A stretch of 64,000 bases of DNA from Macrocystis pyrifera (Eukaryota > Sar > Phaeophyceae > Laminariales > Laminariaceae), in the NCBI GenBank assembly GCA_031763025.1, contig JASSKH010000045.1:1261001-1325000 (forward strand), written 5' to 3'. The notes under the pieces are model-generated. The model had not been told where the DNA came from and ran no database searches. It saw only the letters and a program-made list of their open reading frames with translations. Both the position numbers and the translations under genes were made by a program. The first letter of the stretch is position 1. Each line of letters starts with the position of its first letter. Below are positions 34,561-47,000 of this stretch, in pieces.

Positions 34561-35814
34561 GTTGTTTTGTCTGTCGTGGTTTCAAAGTGGGCGCGCACAG
34601 CGTGCCCAAACGCCGAAACGGTCCATACATAAATAAATGCATTCTGCCAAGAGGTCCGTGACTCTGACTCTGGCTACGAGTACTATTAACACAGCAGCAA
34701 CGACTGCTTAACGCTACTACGTGACGTGTGCGTAGTGCACAGCGTGCGAAGTGTAACGTGTTACTGGTAGGTGCAGTTACAATTAACTTTGTTGCGTTAT
34801 TTCCCTACAGTACGAGAGGGCCTATACATGCAGTGGGGACCCGGTGTTAACGTCAATTTGGCGCCCAGGCTCGAAGTCATAGTGTGCTCTCATCAGCTCA
34901 GGCAGTCACCTTTAATTTATATTGCTATATTATTATAGTTTCTTATTTTCGCGCCCAAAAATCCGGCCGTTTTCTGCTTTTCGTGTTTCTTATTGTTGCA
35001 TGTATTGCAAAAACTGCATTTCACGTACGTACGTACGTACGCAAGAGAAAAACAAGGAAATTACCTCTCGCAGATCTGATGTTGACCGAACGGGCTCACG
35101 GGGTGTGTATTCGTGGTTTTTGGAAGCAGAAAAGACGACACTGAACCGACCATAAGCAAGTATGTTCACTCAATACAAAAATTAACCACAACCGACCCCC
35201 CCCCCTCATAGCACAATCTTCTTCACGGCAACACTGCTGAAACGTCGTGAGTTTCGGCGTTTTTTAGTAAAAAACACCAAGCTCCGAAGCTGCCTCGATT
35301 CTTATCTTGGGTAGGCATCGATCGCTTCTGTTTCTGCTGACTGTTTCTTATATTTTGCCCATTCTGAGGTGTGATTCTTGCACCAACCTTCCTTCTCCGG
35401 AATATTTTGTTTTATAATTTGAACCTTTCTTAACATAATATTTGTTTGCGGGCCCCTACTACTAATAATACTGCTGTACACGAAACAAACAACAAAGGTT
35501 ATCAATAATAGCAGCGTATAATAGCAGGAGGAGGAGCTCCCCGGCGGCGGCAGCTCTCACGGCGCGATGACAAGGTCCGTATTCATACTTGAACGGAATA
35601 ATAGCAGCTACGTACTCGGTTTGTATCATGACCCGCGAATCTCGCCAAGCGAAAAATATTGAAGATCAAAATCAGCCACCACGGAACAAGGCGCCCGCTG
35701 CTAGCTGACACCTCTTCTATTATATCATGTTTACCGTCACGACGCGACGGCGGTACGAGTACATAAAGAGTACAGCAAGCAGTACACTACAGTAGTATCT
35801 TCTAGGTACCGTAT

Positions 35815-36075
35815 AACACAATCACACGGGTGATAAGATAACACCCCCCCCATGGACGAATTAATTTTAGAACCAATCTTCTCCAAAGCTTCCTTTATGG
35901 GCACACACCACACACAACCGAGAATAGTGGATTCGGAAAGATTTCGGTAAGCCCTTTCCACAGACGCGTCGCTCGGGGTTTCCACTCTCCTCGTTGTCGA
36001 GAAAAATAGCTTTGAAATTCGTCCGATCGAGGGGGCATGTTATATTATCACGCGTGTTTTGTACGGCAATGTCAT
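35815..36075. mobile_element. TIR element family 2, intact-looking copy (~260 bp)
   Basis: The left end gtataacacaatcacacggg tgataag mirrors the right end cacgcgtgttttgtacggca. Both TIRs run about 35 bp and include a C/G run (35846-35852; 36030-36034). The inside holds an aaccaatcttctccaaagc and cctcgttgtcgagaaa core shared with the other copies. Confidence 0.75.
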
Positions 36076-37196
36076 ACCTGGAATCGCGGTTACTACAACA
36101 GTATATTTTCAACGAAAGCACGCGACATATGAGAGATGTTTCGACTTGCGATGCTTCCTTCTCGGCTCGCCATCATCTAATTAATGAGTCGTTCCGATGA
36201 TCATTGCAGGCTAGCAATACTGACAGGACGCTATTTATGGTCTCGGGTACGGCAAAAGCGTACACAGTAGGACTGTAGTAGCAATGTAAATCACGAGAGA
36301 ACTCCGCACGGCACGTAGTGTCTGCGACAGGCGACCGCCCCTTCAAATCGATAAATTCTCACTCTAGTACTAGCAAAGATGCCAGGAGACAGCACGATCA
36401 CCCCTTGACAGACAGTAACTATGCCTGGCATGCCTTGACTGACACCAAACTGCCAGATTTTGTGTGGGGCACTCGGCCCTACACCCTTGACAGCGCACAT
36501 TTTGCGTGGCTTGACGTGTCTCCTGACATAATTAATTATTAATGTGTCGGCGGTATGTACAAATTAACTTTGCGTACTATAGAGAGGTAGAGATATATAC
36601 TGTCGGTATCTAGATGCTTGTGTAGATAAATGCTTGCGATAACACTATCTTCATGAAAACGACGGCACGACAATCTCTAGGGCAAGGCCTCGCAACTCAA
36701 TTACAGGTAGGCAGGCATCAGGTACGTACCTGGTATCCGTTTAGCTCCGAGGAGTGTTGGATCGGCCACAAAACAACGTCAAAACGACTGACAGCAATAC
36801 TTGGTACACCGCGCAAAGGTGATACGCGTGATTACATTAGTATGAATTGCTTCTACCCTCCAGTTTGAGCAAACGAGTACCCCCCCCCCCCCCCCCCCCC
36901 CCCCCCGACCCCCCCATCCAGCTTGACGAAAGTACCACTAATCTTTCTACATACAGCCATCCCGACGCTGTGCGATCGTATCTTCCCCTTGAAATCACGC
37001 CCATATTTTCATCGGCAGTTTCGCTAGTCGGCCCCTCTCCCTTTTCTCTTAGGCTTCTTCTTTTTCTTCTCTTGCTGGAGGAGAACCTGTTGCGAGCACA
37101 CAGGGGAAAGCACCAACATACAGTACAAATAGTTTATGTTGTTGTGGGGTTTCGACAAAGCTGAGGGCGTTAAGGGAGATCTAGCTACCTTCTTAC

Positions 37197-37260
37197 CTGT
37201 AGAAGTCGCTGTGGAGGATGCAGGGGGCGTTATTGGCGAAGCCGGGGGGACTTTGGTCAA
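37197..37260 (-). CDS. Possible last ODAD3 exon
   Basis: 64 nt between a good acceptor (TTTTTAG|TTGACC) and a good donor (CTACAG|GTAAGA), reading LTKVPPASPITPPASSTATS in the phase left open upstream. Low-complexity Pro/Ser/Thr, no family match I can claim. It may be chance. Confidence 0.3.
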
Positions 37261-37675
37261 CTAAAAATAAAATCCGTTAACAACGCTGGAAGAAACAGTG
37301 TATGGCGTTGTATTACCGCTGCTCACTCCAATGTGTAGCGATTCCCATTCATGTACGAGAAGTATCGTATGTGTTTCGTGCTCGAGCCTACAAGTATAGT
37401 ACCGCTGCGTCCGGCTGTATTTGCGCGGATGGCTACAATATCTGCCCCCCAGCGAAACGCTTGTCACCTCTTCGCAAAAAAAAAAAAAACAGATTCATTT
37501 CGCACTTGAAGAGTCTACGTAGAGGGCCGTAGAGCGATTGAATACAGTAGCTTATCACGACAAAATACGATCAGAACAAGATGAAGAAGAACAAGAACAA
37601 GAAGAAGAAGAAGAAGAAAGAACTGTGAACAAGTACCATCGATACCAATTTCCGCCCTCCTCCTCGAATACGCAC

Positions 37676-38088
37676 GTGTGAAGCAGCCTTCTTGACTTTA
37701 TCCCTCGTCAGCTCATCCTCGTCCAAGTCGTGAATCCCGTCATCGTCACCCGACCCCCCCCCACCCCCCCCCCCCCCCCCCCCCCTCCTCCACCAACCCC
37801 GCTCCCGCCGCCGCCACCACCACCCCCGCCACCGCCCATCCCACCCTCGGTGTCAGAAAAGTCCTCGACGCTTGGAAGTTCGATGCGCTGGTTGTACGGC
37901 CGTAACTGCATCACCCCTTCGTCTGAGCCAACCATTGTGTTCACCGTTGTACCGTCTGCTCCACCCGCCGCCCAGAGCGCGAGATCCGTTTGGGATCCCT
38001 CTCCGCCACTGGAGGCGAACGCTAGAGCGCGGGTCGGGGAGGAGCTACCCGCACCGGCATCGGGTGTGCTTTGCTCGTACGCGCTCAG
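37676..38088 (-). CDS. ODAD3: ODAD3 C-terminal exon with out-of-frame poly-Gly tract
   Basis: Acceptor CGAAAG|CTGAGC after a C-rich tract. Reads LSAYEQSTPDAGAG..., a Ser/Gly-rich linker, then LRPYNQRIELPSVEDFSDTE and a Gly run encoded by long G tracts (37757-37800). After it, the family C-terminus DDDGIHDLDEDELTRDKVKK-AAS lies in a frame shifted by one base: one more G (or two fewer) would restore it. G runs this long are prone to length variation or sequencing error. A possible donor, CACAC|GTGCGT, is taken as the end. Otherwise the frame runs on for roughly 40 more codons. Confidence 0.8.
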
Positions 38089-41000
38089 CTTTCGGGGGGG
38101 GGGGGGAAGAGGTGGGCGGAAGGCCAGACGAACGGACGGACGGACGGTAGAGACGAAGAGGAAGGTTTCTTAGTCGGGCGGTGGAAAATATCAAGGCTCT
38201 TCACGGGTCATGACCCTATCCGCGGGTCGGGTCAAGATCTCGTTTTTTTTTTTTGGGGGGTCGCGTCGGGTCGGGTCCGGGCGTTTCAGATCGGTCAGGT
38301 CGAATCAGATCGGTCGGGTCAGAAGGTTTCAAACCTCTCACGAGTCGGGCCGGGTCGGGTCACCTTTACCGGACCCGACCCGACCCAAGCCGTGAACAGC
38401 CCTAGAAATTATGCTATGGCGTGATTATGTTCGTGAGTAATGTGCGTAGATAGATTCAGGGACACGTGGAAGGGCGAACGGACGGAGGGCAAGAGAAAGG
38501 TTCGGAAAGTAGTCGAAAGGTGATAAAAAGGTTCGGGTTTTTTTTAACGGGTGCGTATGGCGTGGTTGGTGTTTTCGCGCCTATTTTGTGTACATAGCTC
38601 TAGGCGGGGTGGGATTATTGGAAGGGCAGACGACGAACAGGAGGAAGGTTTCTAGTCGAGCGGTGAGTGATCTGGAGTTTCGTTACGCTATTTGACTATT
38701 TTCGTGTGTAATACTTGTTTGAAGCTGCTGAGGGAGTTTTGTTTTTTCAGGATGCAGCGGGGGGGGGGGGGGGCGTACCCATTTATTGCTTACCTAAGTT
38801 ATTTGATCATTCATCACGCATCCTTTTCGAGACGGAGTATCGGTTTGGAAAATGCGATGTTTGCGAACGTGGCGCGCCTATCCCGTTGCTGATCTCGGCG
38901 TTTTCGGTACATACGTCCAAGGCTTCGGAAACAAAAGCTCGTGTCTACACGTGCACGTGGGCATGCTACTCAGAGGCATGATGAGCGCGATGGACACTTT
39001 TTGTTGTTACGGGAAGACTTCATTATATCATACAAATTCGCCGATTGCTTCAGATGGCGGACGTGTCTTCCCATCGCACATGATATACTTAATTTGGTAA
39101 AAATACTACAACTTCGAGGGAAAACCTTCACCAAGCAACTCCCGGGGGGGAATAGGCCGGACCAAATCGATTCCATGCGCAGTCGAGTTTGACAGCTCCG
39201 GTCTCTTGTGTCGGTAACGATGGGTTAAGTGCTCCTTTCGGTGGCGGGGCAGACCGACCATAGACAGCCTGTACAGCGAAGACAAGGTAACCTGCCCGCG
39301 GCGCGCGCCACGGCACAAAGAGAAAGATGTCTGTGGTCTCTACGTATCCCCCAGAACCGCCACGCAAATATCTCGTACATCGAGTAGAATCAACAAGATG
39401 CATTTATCAGCTCCTTACCCTTGGACGTTCGCTGGTTTCTACGTATCCTCTCCGAGCCGTCGCATACGCATGAGTACAATCAGCAGGGCGCATTACTCAG
39501 CTACTTATTTATATATTGACACGTTCACTAATCACTGCTACTGTACATATCCCCCCAAACAGGTACATAATAAACCTCGTACACGGAGAACAATGGGCAG
39601 GACGGAGGACGAATTGTGCTGCTTACCTTGACGCGTTCGCTGACCTCCACTAGCACCTTCTCGGCAACCTCGAGCACGTCCACCACGGTCTCATCGGTCA
39701 TCGCCACCGCTTCCACACCCACCTTTAACACGTACACATGACACGGGCCAGGTAATATATAACCAGTAGTGGCGCGCGAGAAGGAGGAGTTTCCTCTCTG
39801 CGGTGATCGTAGGCTTTTCGTTCGAGTGGAGTGCATTCCGTCCATAGCCCGACGCTTTTAACGCTGTGTTGGCTCCTTCGTATGCTAAAGTGTGCCTCGG
39901 CGCCTGCGTGTGATACAGTTGTTCCTCTGAGGCGAAAACTACTGTGTATCTACATTAACTCAAAGTCATTCATTAAGTAGTTTGCCCACCCATACCCTCT
40001 TTGTGTGTACAGCACCAGGCATGCAACTATGCACAACTCGGATAGAGAACCGATCCCCACGTCATGATCTACAGCAGACATTTCAAGGCTGCTTTATCCC
40101 CGATCTTGTATGATCTACTGTAGCTCATGGTGCCCTTTCACTGTTATCATTACTGTTCTTACTGAGTGTCGCATCCGACAATCCTGTGGTATTAACAGCA
40201 CGAGGTTCGACGTTGATCACTGGTAAACATCATAACACATTCCCCGAAAGAAGAACAAAACGAAAGGGAACGCAAGCATTTATGCGATGATACTGACCTC
40301 GCTGGCCGTGCTCTTGAGTTTGTCCTGGAGATGCTCTACCCCGGCCTTAACGCTAATCAGAATTTTCGACAGCCGCTCGTGCTTGTGGCGTATCCGCTCA
40401 AGCTTAGCGACGCTGTTGGACAAGAGCTCTTCGTGGTCGTCCACCATCTGTGGCACCGTAGAAATAATCGTTTGTGGCGGGTTGTTGCCGTCGTTTGCGG
40501 TACCGTACAACCATGGTATGAACAGTCAGTTTCAACCGCCGAAACGCTGACATTCTTATACGCACCTTGCTGATTCTCTGCTGAGCCATGCTACGGTACA
40601 TAATGTGAAGAACGCACACACACGGTAGGCGGTGGATCTATTATTGTATCTCACGTTGAGACGCGTACTTGCCTTGCAGGGGTAGTACCTGCTTTTAGTG
40701 AGGCATCTCTCTCTCTTGAGGAGCTCTATACTATCAGCAAGTCATTAGTAAACCTCACCCAAAAGCCGATTTTGATAAAAGCAAATACAAGGTGCACACC
40801 CAATGCCCAATCCCATAGCCTATTATAGCTACATACATCACGAATACTATTGTGAAGCACTATTAAATAGTATAAATAGTGGTATTCCAACGATTGGGGT
40901 TAAGGAGCCTATTAATAGTCAGTCCCAGTGAAAGTGTTGCATGCCTATCGTAGCACTTACAGTAGGGTTAGGAGCTCTACACCTCACCCAAAGCCCGATT

Positions 41001-44000
41001 CGGATCAACACTGCTGTACGACCAATGCCATTGGCCTGGCACATCTCGAGCAACATTCAAGAGCACAAGCGGGCATTGAACTACTCGTATATACTGGGCA
41101 GTTCCTGAGTTGAGTGTTGATAGGTTAAGAGCCCTGTCAGTCTGAAAATGTTGGGTTCGAAACCACCCTTTCAACGGCGCTGTGGTACGAGTGGCATGTA
41201 CCGCATTGTAGAGGCTTAACCTTTCTACCCGCGGGGACGAAACCTCGCGGCATGGGGAGGTTGGTACAACCGTGCGCGCAAGCAACTCCCACGCACGGTC
41301 CTCACAACAACGGTCGGACAAGGGGTCGACAGACAAAAAAAAAACGACAGAAGGCGGGCGCGGTCACACTGCAGAAGCGCGGGACACACATTTGCATCAG
41401 CGTGGCTTGGGCGAGAACCACTCTTGCTGTGAAAAAAAAACATTGTCGCCTATTCTTACCACTTCCGAGTAGTAGGTAGACTGATCGCGCAACGCTGACC
41501 GTGATGCTTCTACTTATTCAGCAGTGTTCCGTGCCACTCGCTACTGAACATTTATCATGACAGTAGGCTGATGTTGCCCACCGTATTTCCTAACATCGCC
41601 CCTTAGCTGCCGTGCTCGTTGCCGCCGCGGAGTCGCTCAGCTACAGACTTCGACATGACATGAGGGTTTCTGACAAGCTGAACTACCGGGATAAGCTGAT
41701 TTAATTCACACCTGGCACCGGGTATACAGCTGCACCCTTGCTTTTGAGGGACAAACAACTTGAAAATAGAGCAGACTGATTGCTGTAGTCGCGAAAGGGT
41801 TGATCACTGAAAGGTGATCCCCGCTCTTGTTCCAAGTGGTTTGTCTCCAGAAAGAGGAGCGCGCTTGTAGAAGCGTTCATGTAGCCTCACAACACCTCGG
41901 AGCTGCCATAGCGCCGCCAGAGAGGATACAAAAATAACTCCCGGGCTAAAAAAAAGTCTCTCATTGCCGGGGAGGAGCACGTAACACTAACAGCTCCCCG
42001 ATTTTCGCCTCTTGTTTCGCGTTATTTACCTTTCGCCGGTGGCCCTCGCCAGGTCCGGAGTACTTGACCTCCTCCACGGCCGCTTTGAGCGACGATTTTA
42101 CCTTGTTCAGCTGCTCGATTTTCGCCTATCATATTACCAGTGGTGCGAGTGTGGGCAGTTTTTTGGTGGGGCATGACGTAACAGCGTGTTTTTTTTGTTT
42201 TGGTTTTCGAGGTACAACTTAATCATCTATTACCTGCTCGGTTTTCACCCCCGAGACATCGGTGCGGGTTTGGGCAGGCGGTTTCGCTGAGACACTATGG
42301 CATTGACACGTGTGCTTTCCTTCGAGGTAAACTATTAATAGATTGTTATGCAGTCAGCCGTCGGATATTCGCCCAAAATCTCGGTGCGATTGTGTGTGTG
42401 GGCAGTTTGCTAAGGCGTGACCAAACAACATGTATTTACATGTGTGTTGTTGTTACACTTGTACAACTTCAGCCGCGGTTACCGATACAACACCAGCGAT
42501 GATCCGGACCGCACGAAGGAGAAGATTTCACGCCAAAACATACGTTTCGCACTGCGTAGGGTAAGCCCATTATGTTGTGGTTGTATTTTCCCCCGACAAA
42601 TGTCCAGCTCAAAAATCGATCCCTCATAGACAGTGGGAACAAGAAAACCCCTCAAAATAGAACCGCACAAGGATTCCCAATTTTTTTCGTGAGCTAAACT
42701 ATTTTTGTGACCCATGCACGATAGCGACCTAAAACACGACGAGCGTAGACTTATCTTGACTCCTTCAGGACCGGACTCCCTTTTTGGAGACATATTACAT
42801 GAAATTCGACCTAGACCTTTGTCTGTTTACAGTGCAGTTATAAAAGGGTTAAGGCCGTCGGAACGAGAGTGCAGCAGTACAAAAAGTGTCGTCGTACTGT
42901 CCGCGTGTCGTTTTTTTTTTTGGTCTCCCTGAGTTTGCCATGTTGCACTTCGGGCACATTTCCTACTCCAGCAGTCCGGGTTACTTCGTTAGTTTTAGCT
43001 TTTTTTAGTCTTTCTACGCTTTGAAGTCCAAAGAGGGGTTAACTCACATGATTCGCGTACACCGACTAATCTATCATTACACCTGGCCATTTTAGCTTTT
43101 TAGACACATTCTTCGCTCTGAAGTCTGATAAGGAGTTAACTTACATGATTCGTGTACACCGACTAAATCGATGTACCTGGTCAATTTAGTTTTGCTACAT
43201 GTGCTACCCTTTGGAGTCTGAAAGCGGTGAACTTACATGAATTCGCGTACATCGACGAATCTATTGTATCTGGTCAGTTAGTTTTCGACACTTTCTCCCG
43301 TTAAAGTCTCTAAAGCGGCTAATCTGCGCGATTCACGTATGTACGTACACCGACTACATAATAGCCTATCGTACCTGGTTTTCCTTGGTCAGTACCATGA
43401 GACTTTCCGCTGTGCTCTCCTGGCTAACCATCTTCTGGATGACCTCGTTCACGTCCGACACGCCCGTAGCCTATTCAAATAAGGAGGGAACAAAATATTG
43501 AATAAAGGGGGTTGTTGTTAATAGACGTTTTATTTGTTGCGCCACGGGGTCTGTATATACTAATGACTTGAGTTAGTGTGAGATTAAACAATTCATACTA
43601 ATCCAAGAGATTATAACCTAAAGGGTGGTACCCACCGCCGAGAAAAACGACACAAAACCGAATGTAGGCCGCAGGCTGTAGGCCGTAGGCCGTAAGCCAT
43701 CGTGGTATGCCGAGGTAGTGTGTACCATTGTTTACGGCAAGCGCCTACATGTCGTGTTTTCTGACAGACAGGACCACAATCAATTGTAGGCGATGTGTTC
43801 GTACATATGTATCTATATCCAGTAGGTGACAGATGAAAAAGAGTACTTTCGACAGGCTTGCCTGCGTTCAATGAAGCGAACAGTCCGCACATTAATAGAT
43901 ATTTCACTGGACGGATTTATTGAGTGCAGTCAGCACTACCGCTTGCAGCACCCTCCACGCTCGCTGCGTACTAAAAACAGTGATATAATGCCCGTTGATT

Positions 44001-47000
44001 GCTACCCTCTCCAATTTGCAACGAAGTTCACTCTCGTGCGAACCGTATGCTGCCATACCACCCATTTGCCGCCCTCCCCAATGACGTGCTCAACGCGTAG
44101 GGTACTAACTCCCGAAAAAAACAAGAACAAGTGAGGAAATATGATAACGTTGCGCGCCCATGGACTGAAAGCAAGCCAGTATACCGCAAACCGCTGCTGT
44201 AGGACGCAGCAGGACGCAGCAGTGTAGTCAATATGCCTGGTGAACACCTACCTGGTATACTTTTACTGCTGTGCCGCTGCAGACCGAGTACATACATGTA
44301 ATACACCTTACGAGTAGTGATCAGGAATATTTTCGAGGGATATGCGCCATTTATTTTCTGGGAAAATTGTCCCCCAAGTCCAATTAATTGCTACGAATGA
44401 TTTGAAGCGCAAAACGAGGGGTTCGATTGCGGTCTACATAGATAGCAGTAAACAGGGTTTTACTACTGAAAATGCTGTAGCTTGTCGTACTATTTCCAAG
44501 TAATTGACAAGGACGCGTGCTGCGATAGAGGTGCCATGGCGTACCCATTTTATGACCGACCCGCGACAATTTCAAAACAAATTTGCGTGGTCTCATCTCC
44601 GTTTCGATCTGATGTTTTACCACTTGAGAAAACCATCCTATACTCGTACTAATTTTTCCAAGTAGTTCTTCTTATCCACCCGGAAGTCTCAAACCGAAGG
44701 GCCTTAAAGTGGGAATATACCACTCCGTATTCAATAGCACGTATTTTGCCCACTTTGTGTTCTGACTGGTGAGATTCCTCGACGAGGAACTGTATACCTA
44801 AAACGTTTGGATAACCGTTCGTGTCTTGCATAATCATTTCCTAAATATATATAAACTACATACCAGTTGATATGCATGTATATATTCACGCTATATATAT
44901 ATATATTTTTTTTTAATCACTTTTACTCTCCAGCCTAACTCGTAGGAGGTTTTACCCTCGGCTATATACTTGAACAATACGTATGGTTTATTCGTGATCC
45001 ATCTACGTATTAATAGTCAAATTTTCATGTTATCTCAAAAATCATTTTTTGGGTGAAGGCAGTGGTAGTGCTGGCCCCTCCACAGAGTATGCCGGTATGC
45101 GCCAGCCAACAATACCGGCACTATATATAGCGGCAACCAACCGGCACTAATTAGTCCGCACACTGCCCGGCACTGGTTAATTTCATCTGTGCGGAGCAAT
45201 CTCATTGGCGCTATAGCGGGTAGCCGGCACTGTGTAGGGCAGCCGGCACCACTACCTCTCCAGGTACAATCCTGCCCGTCCAACTCTCATTACAAGTGTT
45301 TTGTCTCCCTAGCAGAGCTGCAGTTGCTCTAACCCACATGTTGGGACTGGTAGGACTGCAGCCCCATTTCGGGAGCTTTCCTCTCAAATTATGAGTAGTT
45401 TCCCCCAAAAGGTATCGCAAAAAGACTGCACTCCTAAAAGGGCCAAGGGGACCATCTCGCAAATTACTGCTGCTGTAATTTTCGCAAAGCAATGGGATGC
45501 TGCTTTCAGTTCGGTACGCAGTGAGATAGGGTTCTAGAAAAGTCTCGGCACAAAGCCATACACCGTAGTATTTGTGCTGACTGACGTGACGGTAATTTAG
45601 CCGACATTCCTTCGTATGGATACTACTAAGCCCGAGCCTTAAATGTGTCGCCTTCCGACAACACCAGGCTCAAACCTCGATCACTCATAGTCCGATTGCA
45701 GCGAAATAATTCGAACGAGGAATCTGTGATGCAAGGTGCAGTCTGCGCTAAATGTACCTTACAGCTACATGAATAACTACCGTTTTCGGCGTTCCATCTA
45801 ATGCCCACCTGTTTTATTTTCCTGAAGGCGTTTTCGAAGACGTCTATCTTGGTTTTGTGACTGATGCGATCCATCACCATCCTGGCCGTAGTCGTCGCAT
45901 GGGCTGCAGCAGCCTACCAAATCACGAACAGTCATCATATGGTTGTTTTCCGTCGTTAGGGGAGGAGGGGGGGGGGGGGACGCGTCAGTTTTGTTTTGCC
46001 AAGCATGCAGTCCGCGGTCAGTATTCAGCTATCCGCCGTGAGCGGGGATGGGCCTTAAGGCGCAGAGCTTTAGGATAGCCCTTCTTGCCCTGTTGATGAC
46101 GGGCACTGGTGGTGGCGAACGCTCCACACGTCGGACTGATCATGATCTAGATCATCTGCAGATAGATAGATCATCCACGGACATATCGTCTACAGATATA
46201 TAATATACAGATAGATCATCTACATATAGATCATATACAGATAAACAATATACAGATAGATTATCCACAGATAGATCATCTACGTGTATATCATCTACAG
46301 ATAGATCATCTGCAGATAAATAATATACAGATAGATCATCTACAGATGCATCATCTACAGATAGATCATCTACAGATAGATCGCCTACAGATATATCATA
46401 CACATATAAGTAATATACAGATAGATCATCTAGATCATCTACTGTAGATCGGTACCTGCCGTCATCAGCTGCTGTGCAGGATCTGCACAGTTCATGCACG
46501 CCAGGTCTACAACCCAGGACACGTTTGCTACTGCTGTTGATCATGCAGGTTACACGGCTAGCTCCCACCCGGAAACATGAGCTAGATCATACTACCGTAT
46601 TACGGGAGACCACAGTAAATAGGACCTACGGTAACATACAGACCTACCAGGTATATATTTCCATATTTTTACCAACAATATGTGGTCCTATTTACTATGG
46701 TCCCCCTTAATAGTACAGGTCAGGAATATATCTATATATCTATCTATCTCCCCTGACAGATCTAGCTCATTCAGGAGTTTTTTCATCTATCTACTGTTCG
46801 AGGTGTGTGGCAGAGGCGTTCTACGATAGGGATTCACCCATTATTGTCTGAGGCGCCTAACTTGACCTTAAGGAGCTCCATACTTCACCCGAAAACTGAC
46901 TTCAGCAAAAATCAAATTGCATCCCGATGAATAATCCCATGGCCTGAGTATACAAAATCGTCATTTTTCGAAACAAGATTGGCATTCCGACGATTTTGTG

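Larger units (their letters stand above)
33040..37190. other. Intergenic between gene B and ODAD3
   Basis: Includes (AGT)n/(AGC)n at 34480-34560, acgt repeats at 35022-35042, one family 2 TIR element, and a C run at 36880-36906. Possible promoter of gene B just right of 33000; no clear core element. No gene seen. Confidence 0.45.

Noticed and set aside
45860..45905. ODAD3 exon derived from the 'ggccgtagtcgt' dispersed repeat
   Set aside because: Only about 12 bases match; the exon fits the family in length and phase without it.
46140..46440. CRISPR-like regular spacing
   Set aside because: Units are contiguous short repeats without unique spacers, and the context is eukaryotic.
46152..46568. 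Minus-strand repeat protein 'VDDLS'
   Set aside because: Produced by the 12-15 bp DNA minisatellite; other frames are also open.
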